A stretch of 64,000 bases of DNA from Prunus persica (taxonomy: Eukaryota; Streptophyta; Magnoliopsida; Rosales; Rosaceae): contig NC_034010.1 of assembly GCF_000346465.2 (NCBI RefSeq), positions 4,451,003 to 4,515,002 on the forward strand, written 5' to 3'. The notes beneath the pieces are model-generated. The model ran no database searches, was not told where the DNA came from, and saw only the letters and a program-made list of their open reading frames with translations. How positions within the stretch are numbered: the stretch's first letter is position 1; every line of letters starts with the position of its first letter. The translations under genes were made by a program, and so were the position numbers. Positions 1-9,785 of this stretch are shown here, piece by piece.

Positions 1-739
1 GTTGCTTTGACCTCCAAACATGGGAAAGTTTCTCGAGTCTGCAAGTACACATCCAACATTTCAAGTCTCATCAAATAGAACTTTGCAGCTGAAGGAATGA
101 TTTGTGGCAAAGGAAAGAATTTATCTACACAAGCATATATATAAAGCTAGGTAAAGCAGCAGCTGGACCAGGGAGACAGGGCAAAGGAAAGTCACCTCCA
201 TTGAACCATGCGACTAGTATAACTTCCTGCGTTGTTGAAGAAGAATGGGATGAATGGACTTTTGAAAAATGGTATGAAAGAAGATGGCATACATAGTTTT
301 TCATTCTGTGCGGCTAACTCCTTTTAACAGTATAAAAACAATAAGAGAATAATCAATTTAATAATAGAGTCATAAAGGCCTCAGCTGAAGAGTCTTACAA
401 AAGTAACCAATATGCTTTGGATCACAATTTCCATTCATGACTCGGTTCCTTATACCACGTGAATAAATTTCCTATGCCAATCTTTTAAGTCTAACAAAAC
501 CTTTTGGTATGTATGTACATGACAGTATGTACTACTGATTTTCAGTCTGTAATATGATAACCGCTGGTACGAAATTGTTTTTGTTACTACTGATTTTTAT
601 ATTTAGAAAATACTAACAAATAGAATATCTATATTACAAACGTCCAAAGCATAGTGCCTAACTTTTTTAATCCAATTGTTGGAAAAATAAAATAAAATTA
701 GGTACAATGAAATACATTAACTCTTCAGAAATTAAGCTA
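1..739 (+). other. Left-edge region with one possible terminal exon
   Basis: No gene can be assigned with confidence. A short open stretch ends at a stop at 294-296. It follows a plausible splice acceptor (AG at 149-150) and would encode about 48 residues ending in VEEEWDEWTFEKWYERRWHT, preceded by a Gly/Lys-rich run. The acidic-aromatic ending looks more protein-like than random DNA, so it could be the last exon of a plus-strand gene cut by the window edge. I do not recognise the family. The rest is AT-rich without further signals. Confidence 0.2.
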
Positions 740-1511
740 CAACTTAAGTTCACAGGTTATGAAAGACTACCTAAAATGATGTACATTCGATGCCTGTTTG
801 CAGAAATGCGTCAAATTGAGATATTCCAGGTGGGCCTTTCTGTTTCTCCTTGCTGTGACAATTGTTTTTGCAGAAAAACAAAAGGCTATATACAATGGTG
901 AACCCTGCTCTGGGAATGCCATGTAAAGAAACCTTGCAAATGTAAAGCTCTCCATGGTATGCTGTCCTGCAAAAAGACTACTAATTATTCAGCTTTTGAG
1001 ACTTAAATAGCATATAATTTGTGATCAGCAGAACAAAACAACCCCAATGAAAAGTAAATAGAACGAAATTTTACTGAGCAAAATAATAAATAATAATAGA
1101 AATCAGATTGTTTTGTGTTGAGCACAAATTGATTTTGATCAGATGCGTGAAACTATTTAACCAATATGAGAACGCGAGATTAGGTACAATTAGTAATAAA
1201 AGATAAATGCTATGATTTTTTTGGCAACTGTAAAAGTTCAAGGGATGCAAAATTGCTGGCAGACCCCTTTCCATAAGGACTTGGTTATTCTCTGATATGT
1301 AATAAGATAATACAATGAACTTGGGGACATACAAATAGTAACAAATATGTAACTTGGTTTAATTGGACATTGAATTTGAGCAATCAAATATGTATTTCGG
1401 TTTTTTAACAGATAAAGAATATGTATTTTGGTTTTTGGATTCAATTAGAAGAAAACCAGTTAAGCCAGTTATTTGAAGAACATACCTGAGTTTGATTTGA
1501 GAGTTGAGATT
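740..1511 (-). repeat. Orphan copy of the CNL-gene 3' flank (copy A)
   Basis: This block is a diverged direct duplicate of 1640-2345, which lies downstream of the first CNL gene, and of 13780-14470, downstream of the second. Shared landmarks in order are GTACATTCGATGCCTGT, GGTATGCTGTCCTGCAAAA, GATAATACAATGAACTTGGG and ACATACCTGAGTTTGATTTG. Unlike the other two it is not followed by a CNL coding region. At about 1505-1512 it runs straight into the next unit. I infer a third CNL gene once stood here and its coding region was deleted. Confidence 0.75.
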
Positions 1512-2380
1512 AAACATCCTAACATTACATGAATGAATTTAAAAAACAGCAGCACTCCAATCACAACATGAATGAAATCTAAAAACAGGGAAAAGGATAT
1601 AGATAACTTGATCAAGCAACTTAAGCTCACAGGTTATCTTTAGGCATCAAACACAATCTAAACTAGCTCAAATGAGACTCAACTTAAGCTTATGAGAAAG
1701 TACCTAAAAATGTTGTACATTCGATGCCTGTATGCAGAAATGCGTCAAATTGAGATATTCCAGGCGAGCCTCTCTGTTTCTCCTCGTTGTAACAATTGTA
1801 AGGCTATATACAATGGCAAACCCCTCATCTGGAAATGGCACGCAAAGAAACCTTGCAAATGAAAAGCTCTCTACGAGAGGGTATGCTGTCCTGCAAAAGA
1901 CTACTAATTATTCAGCGTTTGAGACTTAACAACACCAATTAGAAATATAGTAAATAGAACGAGATTTTTATTGAGAACAATAATAATAGAAATCAGATTG
2001 AGAGTTGTTGTTAAGCACAAATTGTTTTTTTCTGGAAAATGATTTTAATCGGAAAATAACAAGAAACCAGTAAACAGCAGTGCCAAATGTAATTGACAAA
2101 AATCTCTGATATGTAAAGAAGATAATACAATGAACTTGGGGGCATAAAAATAGTAACAAATATGCATCTCGGTTTATTTGGGGACATGAATTTGGGAAAT
2201 CCAATATGTATTTGAGTTTTTTTATAAGAAAAATAATATGTATTTTGGTATTTGGATTCAATTAGAAGAAAACCAGTTAAGCCAGTTATTTGAAGTACAT
2301 ACCTGAGTTTGATTTGAGAGTTGAGAGTGAAACATCGGATGCAAGGAATGTGTTTCAGAGAGAGAGAGAGAGAGCTCATA
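1512..2380 (-). other. 3' UTR and flank of the first CNL gene (copy B), with probable 3'-UTR intron
   Basis: This is the downstream region of the minus-strand CNL gene, colinear with 13672-14499 behind the second gene. On the minus strand it shows a good splice donor CTCAG|GTATGT near 2303-2298, about 80 bases past the stop. A good acceptor TTTTGCAG|GACAGC lies near 1893-1900. Both sites are kept in all three copies of the flank, which suggests a real spliced 3' UTR. A short GA repeat lies at about 2358-2373. Transcript evidence would settle the intron. Confidence 0.6.
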
Positions 2381-5300
2381 TCATATGATCACTTCTTTGC
2401 CTATCTTGATGCATGGAATGTGAGATATGTCGGCCCAAGCTTTTCCTGTCTTCTTCTTATACCTTTTTTCCAGGGCAGAACAATTAGAGATGCTCAGAAA
2501 CGAAAGAGAAGTGAGGTGTTTAAGTCCCTTTGCGTCCAAAGATTTCAGACTTGAAAGTCGACTGATCTCGAGGCGTTGAAGAGTTTTAGGGAGCAGCTGT
2601 TGCTTGAGCAACGTCTCCAAGATTTCGTCACTTCCCCTGCCACCAATTTCAAATTCTTCAAGGGAGACAAGTCCTCGCAAACCCCAGTACTCTGCCACTG
2701 ATGAAGCCCTCAGTCTCTCACAATTCTTAATGCAAAAATGTCGGAGGTTGTGAGGCAAACCCCCATCTTCTGCAATTGACTCCAGATTTGGAAGATCCCT
2801 TATTTTCAAAGATCGAAGGCGTGTGAGGGTGTGAATGCGTTCAGGTAATGACTTCAACTTCTTGCAACGGATGAATTCCAATTCAGTCAGGTTGGGAGGC
2901 AAACCCCCATCTTCTGCAATTGACTCCAGATTTGGAAGATCATCCATCTTCAATCCCCGAAGGGCTGTGAGGGTGTGAATGCGTTCAGGTAATGACTTCA
3001 ACTTCTTGCAACCGATGAATTCCAATTCAGTCAGGTTGGGAGTGGGCAATCCTCCCCGGGGAAAACACACCAGATTTGGACAGCGTGTGATATTGAGATG
3101 ACTGAGATTCTCATCAACTCCTCCTCCTTCAATCAAGGAAAGGGATTCCAGATTCTTAAAATTGCAAAGGAAAAGCCACGTCAATTTGGGAAAAATGCCC
3201 AACGGGAAGGACCTCATTGAATCACAGCTATGGGATATCGCCAAATGCCCGAGCGATGTTAATTTGGCCAACATCTCATGAGGTAATTCTAATCTACTAC
3301 AAAAGTCTATCACAAGTAATGTCAACGTAGTGGGTAGCCCATCTTCAGGGAACGACGACAGGGTTGGACAATTAGTTAGTCTCAAACTTTGAAGACGATT
3401 GATGTTTGGCAAGCACTGTATGTCATTTAAATTCCAAATCTCAAGTGTGGATAGGAGCTTTGTTTCTAGTAATGATAACACACCGTCAAATAATCCTCCT
3501 TCTGTTCTCAATTCTTCAAGAGATTTGTAATCCATTTTAACACTAGTAGCAGTAGTGGCCCTTTGATCATATAAAACCCCGCACCATTCCACTCTAAACT
3601 TCTTCAAGCGAGGCAGATCACAAGGCAAGCTTCCTCTCAGCTTTGGACAACGCCGTAGTATGAGCTCCTGGAGACAAGGAAAGTCTACACCTCCACTTCC
3701 ACTTGGTACCCATTCTTCCCACTCTGCCATCCAATGAAACTCCAGCTTCTCCAGTGATTTAAATGGCTGAATTACAGAAGATCCATTGCTGCCATAAAAC
3801 TCAACACCAATCGTCTTAACAAGTTTCATTTGGCTTATACAAAGCTCTTTGAGGTTAGGTAGCCGCCCAACCGATGGCAGCGACGAACAATTACTACAAT
3901 CACTAATACACATGACTTGTATGTTGGACAAGGACGAGCCGCCTAGCCAATTCGGGAAATGTTTTCCACCATACCCACTGATGGTTAGTTTCTCCAGATT
4001 CACACAAGGCTGGAGCTTCTCAAGTACATCTTTCTCCCTTTGGGAATCATCCGCATCCTCATCACCCCATGCCAACTCTAACTCTTTGAGATCTTTCTTA
4101 TCCTTCAAATTTGCTTGCAAGGCATCCCTAGTATCAACTATATTTCGTAGCTGCAAAATTGAAAGTTTTCCTCCAAGATGTGGAAGCTTCCCCAATTCTC
4201 CAATAGTCGACCCAGTAGATTTGCCCACAGTAAAAGCGGACAATGTTCTCAAGCTTTTCAATGTACTCATTTGCCTTGGCATCTCTACAATTTTAGTTCC
4301 ACTGAAGTCAAGATGATGCAAATTATTTAATTCACACATGTCTACAGGCAATTTAGTAAGAGACGTACAACCTCCCAACATTAATTTCTGTAAATTTATC
4401 AATTTTCTCAAGTCTGCAGGTAATTCAACGAGACGAGAACAAGTTGACAATAATAATGTCTGCAAATTGTAGAGGCTGCAAAGTACACTGGGTAACGTTT
4501 CAATTGCAGTATCGGAGAGATCCAAATAGCGCAAGTGAATGAGCTTTTTAATGGAATCAGGTAACTCAGTGACATTCTCATAACAGGACAACGACAACAC
4601 CCGTAAACATGTTAGTGATGCCAACAAATTATGCAGAACCTTTTTACTTACATAATAACTGTCAATATTAATGTACCTATAATATGGTTTTAAAGAGATA
4701 GATAGAAAGGTACGCAAACACTTAGCCCCTTTTAATGGCTCAAATTTAACAGCAACATCTAATTTCTCCTTGGCATAAGACAAATGGCGAACTCTTTCTA
4801 CTTCATGTGATTCCCTCCCTTCCCACCTGGAGCAAAATCCTTTAGACATGAACACCGCCAAGTCATTGATGAGATCATGCATGACGAAACTTGATTTCCC
4901 TGACGTTTGAAACAATGATCGGGATAACAATTCATCAAAATATTCTTTAGCCACCTCTTCCATGTTGTCTCCATTCTCCGCTTGGGGAATTAAACCTTCC
5001 GCCATCCAAAGAAAAACAACATTTTCTACCTTGAATACATAGTCTTTTGGAAAAATTGAACAATAAATAAAGCATCGCTTTAACTTAGCTGGAAGATAAT
5101 GATAACTCAATCCTAAAGCGGGAAGAATGTCACTTTTCTCGTAAGGTAACTCCCAAATGTTGCTGTTTAGTACTCTGGTCCATACCTCAGAGTCTGGCCT
5201 CGAACGTAACACACCCCCAAGTGTTTGCGCAGCTAAAGGCAACCCATTGCACTTGCGTGCAATTTTCTTGCCGATTTCTTCCAAGCTTGGATCTGAACTA

Positions 5301-6343
5301 GAGATTACATTTGCATGTTTTGCAAGTAAGAACCAACAATCTTCATGCGACAATGGTTTCAAGGTGTGAATAGGAACATTTTGCATGAAAGATGCTATAT
5401 TTTTGTTCCGTGTTGTTACGAGGACTTTACTTCCCCTCGCCCCTGAAGTAAAAGGAGTTTGGAGGTAGTTCCAATCAGTATATTTCTCATTCCAAAGGTC
5501 ATCCAATACAAACAAAAATTTCTTCCCCCTCAGTTCTTCACTTAGCTCAACTTGAAGCAAATTCAGATCTGTCTTTTTACAAGGTTTTGAAGTCACTGAC
5601 TCGAGAAGAGTTTTAGTTACCCTGATAGCATCATAATCTTCTGAAACACAAGCCCAAGCCTTAAGGGTAAAATGCTCTTTCACCTTATTGTCATTGTAAA
5701 GCATTCGAGCAAGGGTTGTCTTGCCAACCCCACCCATTCCAACAATGGGGATGACAGACACATTTTCCTCGCTTGCATCATCGAATAACACTTCTAATAA
5801 ATTTTGTTTGGCTTCATCTCTCCCATATACACAAGGTTCATGAACCAAGGAAGTTGTTGGAGTTCTTTGTGAAACCTTTCTCCCAACATCTTCTCTCAGA
5901 CCGAGAGCAACTTTCTGTTGTACAAAATGTTCTAATCTTTGTAACAACTCTTGTATCTTAGCATTCATCCTTCGATAAAATTTATTACGAGAAGTGGGGA
6001 GGAAGGTAGACATCTTACTTGTGAAATTGCCGTTTTGAGCATCACCTTCCAGCTTGCGTCGCAAAGCTTCATAGTTGATCTCATCCAGCAAGTCCTCGGC
6101 ATCAAAGACAGCATGTTTGAGCTCGTCAAGCCACTCTCTCACATTTGGTTTCTCAATTTGCTTCTCCTCTGCATCATCGAGCACTGCGTTCAAGGTCAAC
6201 AGCGTCGTCTTCAGTTCCATGAGGAGAGGTTGATCCAGTTTCTTGTGCCGAAATAAGTCGACGAACTCGGGTGAAGCAATTCTGTCACAAATCACCTGGA
6301 TGGAAGCAGAAATAAAGGCCCCTCCGATCAAAGCTCCAGCCAT
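2381..6343 (-). CDS. CC-NBS-LRR (CNL) disease resistance protein, RPP13-like type, copy 1
   Basis: The intron-less reading frame encodes 1320 residues. It has an Rx-type coiled-coil domain (about 12-145, with DAEDLLDEI in the EDVID position) and an NB-ARC domain. NB-ARC motifs are P-loop GMGGVGKTT at 202-210, kinase-2 LFVLDDLW at 277-284, RNBS-B GSKVLVTTR at 304-312, GLPLAA at 367-372 and MHD at 488-490. A long irregular LRR region runs from about 560 to the C-terminus. The Trp ending kinase-2 and the lack of a TIR domain place it in the CNL class. Proteins of this class are cytoplasmic immune receptors: they bind ADP at rest and exchange it for ATP on effector perception. All key nucleotide-binding residues are present and no stop breaks the frame, so it should be functional. 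The start is the first Met, in the conserved MAGALIG context shared with copy 2. It carries a recent 48-codon LRR duplication absent from copy 2. Confidence 0.95.
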   Translation of the reverse strand: MAGALIGGAFISASIQVICDRIASPEFVDLFRHKKLDQPLLMELKTTLLTLNAVLDDAEEKQIEKPNVREWLDELKHAVFDAEDLLDEINYEALRRKLEGDAQNGNFTSKMSTFLPTSRNKFYRRMNAKIQELLQRLEHFVQQKVALGLREDVGRKVSQRTPTTSLVHEPCVYGRDEAKQNLLEVLFDDASEENVSVIPIVGMGGVGKTTLARMLYNDNKVKEHFTLKAWACVSEDYDAIRVTKTLLESVTSKPCKKTDLNLLQVELSEELRGKKFLFVLDDLWNEKYTDWNYLQTPFTSGARGSKVLVTTRNKNIASFMQNVPIHTLKPLSHEDCWFLLAKHANVISSSDPSLEEIGKKIARKCNGLPLAAQTLGGVLRSRPDSEVWTRVLNSNIWELPYEKSDILPALGLSYHYLPAKLKRCFIYCSIFPKDYVFKVENVVFLWMAEGLIPQAENGDNMEEVAKEYFDELLSRSLFQTSGKSSFVMHDLINDLAVFMSKGFCSRWEGRESHEVERVRHLSYAKEKLDVAVKFEPLKGAKCLRTFLSISLKPYYRYINIDSYYVSKKVLHNLLASLTCLRVLSLSCYENVTELPDSIKKLIHLRYLDLSDTAIETLPSVLCSLYNLQTLLLSTCSRLVELPADLRKLINLQKLMLGGCTSLTKLPVDMCELNNLHHLDFSGTKIVEMPRQMSTLKSLRTLSAFTVGKSTGSTIGELGKLPHLGGKLSILQLRNIVDTRDALQANLKDKKDLKELELAWGDEDADDSQREKDVLEKLQPCVNLEKLTISGYGGKHFPNWLGGSSLSNIQVMCISDCSNCSSLPSVGRLPNLKELCISQMKLVKTIGVEFYGSNGSSVIQPFKSLEKLEFHWMAEWEEWVPSGSGGVDFPCLQELILRRCPKLRGSLPCDLPRLKKFRVEWCGVLYDQRATTATSVKMDYKSLEELRTEGGLFDGVLSLLETKLLSTLEIWNLNDIQCLPNINRLQSLRLTNCPTLSSFPEDGLPTTLTLLVIDFCSRLELPHEMLAKLTSLGHLAISHSCDSMRSFPLGIFPKLTWLFLCNFKNLESLSLIEGGGVDENLSHLNITRCPNLVCFPRGGLPTPNLTELEFIGCKKLKSLPERIHTLTALRGLKMDDLPNLESIAEDGGLPPNLTELEFIRCKKLKSLPERIHTLTRLRSLKIRDLPNLESIAEDGGLPHNLRHFCIKNCERLRASSVAEYWGLRGLVSLEEFEIGGRGSDEILETLLKQQLLPKTLQRLEISRLSSLKSLDAKGLKHLTSLSFLSISNCSALEKRYKKKTGKAWADISHIPCIKIGKEVII
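2752..3039 (-). repeat. 144-bp in-frame tandem duplication inside the LRR region of CNL copy 1
   Basis: Two nearly identical 144-bp units (2752-2895 and 2896-3039) each encode 48 residues. The protein repeat contains CKKLKSLPERIHTLT followed by DLPNLESIAEDGGLP. The second CNL gene has only one such unit (about 14870-15015). This is an in-frame gain of about two LRRs, most simply by unequal exchange within the array. Confidence 0.9.
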
Positions 6344-7476
6344 TTTTCTCTTCTTTTCCTGGGCAAGGGAGTTGGATGAAAGTAACTTGGAAATACAGGT
6401 AAGGCAGTATGAAAGCTTTTTATGTATTTATCTAAGTTCCGTTGGGTGGCTGTGAGTGTTTGAGTTTGTTAGCCTAAGTGATCATAATTAACTTCTAATT
6501 AGCGTGTAATATTATTAACTTTTAAAAAATCTCTCACTTTATTCTCTGGGGGGAAAACTTCTAAAACTTTTCTGTAGCCTCACATGGGGATGGGGTCGTC
6601 CTCGTCACCACCAATCTGTACATGCAAAGTCGGCCATTGACGTGGGTAATGAATGATGCTTTCACATGTGAAAGCAGTCATGTCTCATTTTCTTCTTCGA
6701 AAAAGTAAAAACAAAAATAGAAAAATTCAGATAAGAAATTCACTAATTTATAAAGAAATCGATTCATTGTGTTGGTAGGTGGGACCAACACAGCCTGGTT
6801 TGGCCTGTTGAAGGATGACATTGACAAGACAACAACAATAATTCTACTGCCCGCAAGTGGAAGGATGCGTCAGACTCCAATGCCATTGATTGATGTCTTT
6901 GCCATTGCCAATCTACGCCCTTCACAAATTTAAAAACGTACGGTAAGGGGTTAAGAGAAGAAAATTAAGAAAGCGAACAAAATCAAGTCAGCTAATCAAA
7001 GACCAGATCGGACAAGGCATATTTTATAAATCATATGAAGACAATTGAGAAAATTCATAGAATGTGAAAATTGTTATAAAAGTTGTTTGTTGATGATTGT
7101 TATAAAAATCATAGAAATTAATTCATATTTGAAAATTTTGAGAATTAAAAATAATAATAAAAAGAGCATCATATCCTTTCAATAATTGGACCCACACGGC
7201 TTAAGGGACACTTTTTCTCCTGCTTTGGACTGTTGGAACTTGGAGTGGAGGATGACTAGACAAGACAAGACAACAACAACACGCACCAGACCCCAATGCC
7301 GTTGATCTCTTTGTAAATCTATGGCTCTTACCAGATTTCAAAATGTAAAGTAGAAGAAGAAAAGTAAGCTATTCAAAAGCATATTTCAAATATCATATAT
7401 AAAAAGTAAATTGGGAAAAATCATGGAATGTGACATTGTTGATAAAAGTTGTTTGTGTAACATTAGAAAGTTGTTA
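6344..7476 (-). promoter_or_regulatory. Upstream region of CNL copy 1
   Basis: This is the 5' leader and presumed promoter of the minus-strand CNL gene. About 85 bases next to the start codon (6344-6430) match the other gene's leader closely. Bases 6431-7131 have no counterpart upstream of copy 2. From 7132 to 7476 homology resumes with 18505-18849. Within it, 6779-7100 and 7186-7465 are diverged copies of each other, sharing a GACAAGACAACAACA tract, a stretch around CAGAC-CCAATGCC and a GATAAAAGTTGTTTG-like end. So the promoter itself contains an old tandem duplication. I see no assignable cis-elements beyond AT-rich sequence. Confidence 0.55.
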
Positions 7477-7987
7477 GAGCACTTTCATCAGTTGACTCTT
7501 ATCATGGCAAGATTAGTTCTAGGGCAGGCACTATTCATGTGAATAGTAGCTGCTCTAACCCCATCCAGTAAAATGTGTTTCCAGCAGTTGGGGCTTGCCA
7601 TGGCAATTACTATTCATTTTTTTGTTTTTTTCACAATTTTGTTTACTTAAACAATTAATTTGGATAATATTTTCGGATAAGATTTTTGGGTTCCTACGTG
7701 TCAATACTATTCATATCGGATAAGATTTTCGGTTTCAAATTTCAGATAAATTCAAAATGTCGAATTTCAGATACATTTCGGAATTCAAATTTCAGATAAA
7801 TTTGAAATTTGAAATTTCATTTGAATTTCAAATTTCAGATAAGATTTTCACCCTCTAAGATTGCGCCGCGTGTCATATCTATCTGTGTACATTTTTCTAT
7901 AAAATCAGAGGTTCAGCTCATACCATCCACACCAGTTCTTCTCTACATTTCCATTTCTCAAATTTTAGATTTCATTCTCCATTTTCA

Positions 7988-9364
7988 ATGGCAGACATGG
8001 AAGAGGTTTTGGAGAGGCAAGAGCGAGAAACTAGAGAAAGAATGCGTAGACGAGCTGCAAGCAAAAGGGCGCAGAGAGAACTAGATGAGCAACTTGGCAT
8101 AGCAGTTGCTTTGCTGGAGGAAGAAAAGCAGGCTCGCCGTGGTTCACGAGAAGGTCGTCGCCCAAATGTGGACAGACATAGACATTCCCGGGGTAAGAAT
8201 CTTATGGAAGATTATTTTATCCCACAATCTCTGTACTCTGATGTTCATTTTCGAGGGAGATATAGAATGCAACCCCATTTGTTCAATAAAATCATGCATG
8301 ATATTTGCAATTATGATGAATATTTTGTTCAAAAGAGAAATTGTGCTGGAAATTTGGGACTTCTTCCAGAGCAGAAGTTCACAGCTGTGATACGAATGTT
8401 GGCGTATGGGTCATCTGCTGATCAGGTGGATGAGATTGCTCGGATGGGGAAGTCCACTATTTTGGAGAGCTTGGTGCAGTTTTGTGATGCAGTGGAAACT
8501 CTGTACACCAGAGACTACCTCCGCAGACCTACGCCCAGGGACCTGCAAAGGCTTCTCCAAAAAGCTGAGTCTCGAGGATTCCCTGGCATGATTGGTAGCA
8601 TTGACTGCATGCACTGGCAGTGAAAAAATTGTCCAACTGCTTGGCAAGGGGACTACGGAAATAGAAAAGGGCAGAAAAGTATCATCCTGGAAGCAGTTGC
8701 TGGTTTTGATACATGGGTTTGGCACGCCTTCTTCGGAGTTGCCGGATCTCAAAACGATTTGAATGTCCTAGGTCAATCCCCGGTGTTCAATGATGTTTTG
8801 AGAGGTGAAGCCCAAAATATCACATATGAAATTAACAATACCATCTACCAGACCGGGTATTATCTAGCTAATGGCATATACCCGAGGTAGACAACATTTG
8901 TGAAAACAATTCCACATCCCCGATCCCATAAGGAAAATTTTTTTGCTCGCTATCAAGAGGGGTACAGAAAAGATGTTGAGAGGTGCTTTGGTATCCTTCA
9001 AGCTCGGTGGGCTATTATCAGGGGCGCGGCACGTCTATTTGACGAGGAGGTGCTTAGGAGTATAATGATGACTTGTATCATCCTCCATAACATGATTGTG
9101 GAAGATGAATATGATTACGATGCTGATGACGTGTATGAACCAAATCCCATGGACACGGCCCTAACACGAATTTATGAAAAACCAGTGGGGCCAAATGGAG
9201 AAGCAGTGCAGCATGAACTGTTGGTTAGAGACGGTAGTTTCATGCCTCGTATGATTGATCGCTACACGGAGATGCAATCGTCGTATATTCATGAACACCG
9301 TCAAGTTGACTTGATGGAGCATTTATGGGCGGTGAAAGGCAATGAAGGAAATGAAGGTGAATAA
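7988..9364 (+). pseudogene. PIF/Harbinger transposase (HARBI1-like nuclease), broken by two nonsense codons
   Basis: One reading frame of 459 codons runs from the ATG at 7988 to the stop at 9362 and is interrupted twice. The first break is TGA at 8621-8623, just after the conserved GSIDCMHWQ segment that holds a catalytic Asp. The second is TAG at 8888-8890, after YLANGIYPR. In plant relatives both positions are normally Trp (TGG), so each break is a single G-to-A change. Downstream are the rest of the DDE nuclease region (FVKTIPHPRSHKENFFARYQ) and the C-terminal part RCFGILQARWAII with CIILHNMIVEDE. The N-terminal 75 residues are Arg/Glu-rich. It would cut and join DNA at TTA targets if intact. 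There are no frameshifts, so inactivation is recent. Readthrough or trans-complementation cannot be judged from sequence. Confidence 0.93.
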
Positions 9365-9433
9365 AGTGAAGTGAAGAAGTTGTTTTTATTTTATTATGTT
9401 TATGTTGTATGTTGTTTATTTTTTGTTGTGAGT

Positions 9434-9755
9434 GGGTTGTTTATGTTTTATGCTTTGGTTGTGGGTTGTTTATGTTTTATGCTTTGGTTGTGGGTTGTTT
9501 ATTTTTTATGCTTTGGTTGTGGTTTGTTTTTTATGTATGGAATGTTTTGAATAAAAAGGATTTTTGTTGAATATTTTCTTTATTGACTAAAAGAAAAGCA
9601 ATACAACTAATAATAAAATAAAATACATGAATTAAACAAAACAAAAAATACAATGAAATGAAAGGTACATGAATTAAAGAAAACAAAAAATACAATGAAA
9701 TCAAAGGTACATGAATTAAAGAAAACAAAAAATACAATGAAATCAAAGGCAAGTA
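9434..9755. repeat. Two short tandem-repeat tracts between the convergent Harbinger genes
   Basis: At 9434-9530 a unit of about 30 bp (GTTGTTTATGTTTTATGCTT plus TGGTTGTGG) occurs three times. At about 9618-9755 a unit of about 42 bp containing TACATGAATTAAAGAAAAC and ACAATGAAAT occurs three times. Both lie in the 3' regions where the two genes converge, and the second abuts the 3' end of the Myb-like gene. They probably arose by slippage. An open frame through the second tract is a low-complexity artefact. Confidence 0.8.
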
Positions 9756-9785
9756 AACTACGACATGAAAGGCAAACAAACTATT

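Noticed and set aside
3849..4316. Long antisense open frame in the LRR region, also at 15842-16309 in the second CNL gene
   Set aside because: It is a shadow of the conserved coding strand. Its conservation follows from the CNL duplication, and the peptide has no protein-like features.
9531..9779. 82-codon minus-strand frame with Leu/Phe/Ile repeats
   Set aside because: It is a translation of the 42-bp tandem repeats in the 3' region of the Harbinger genes.
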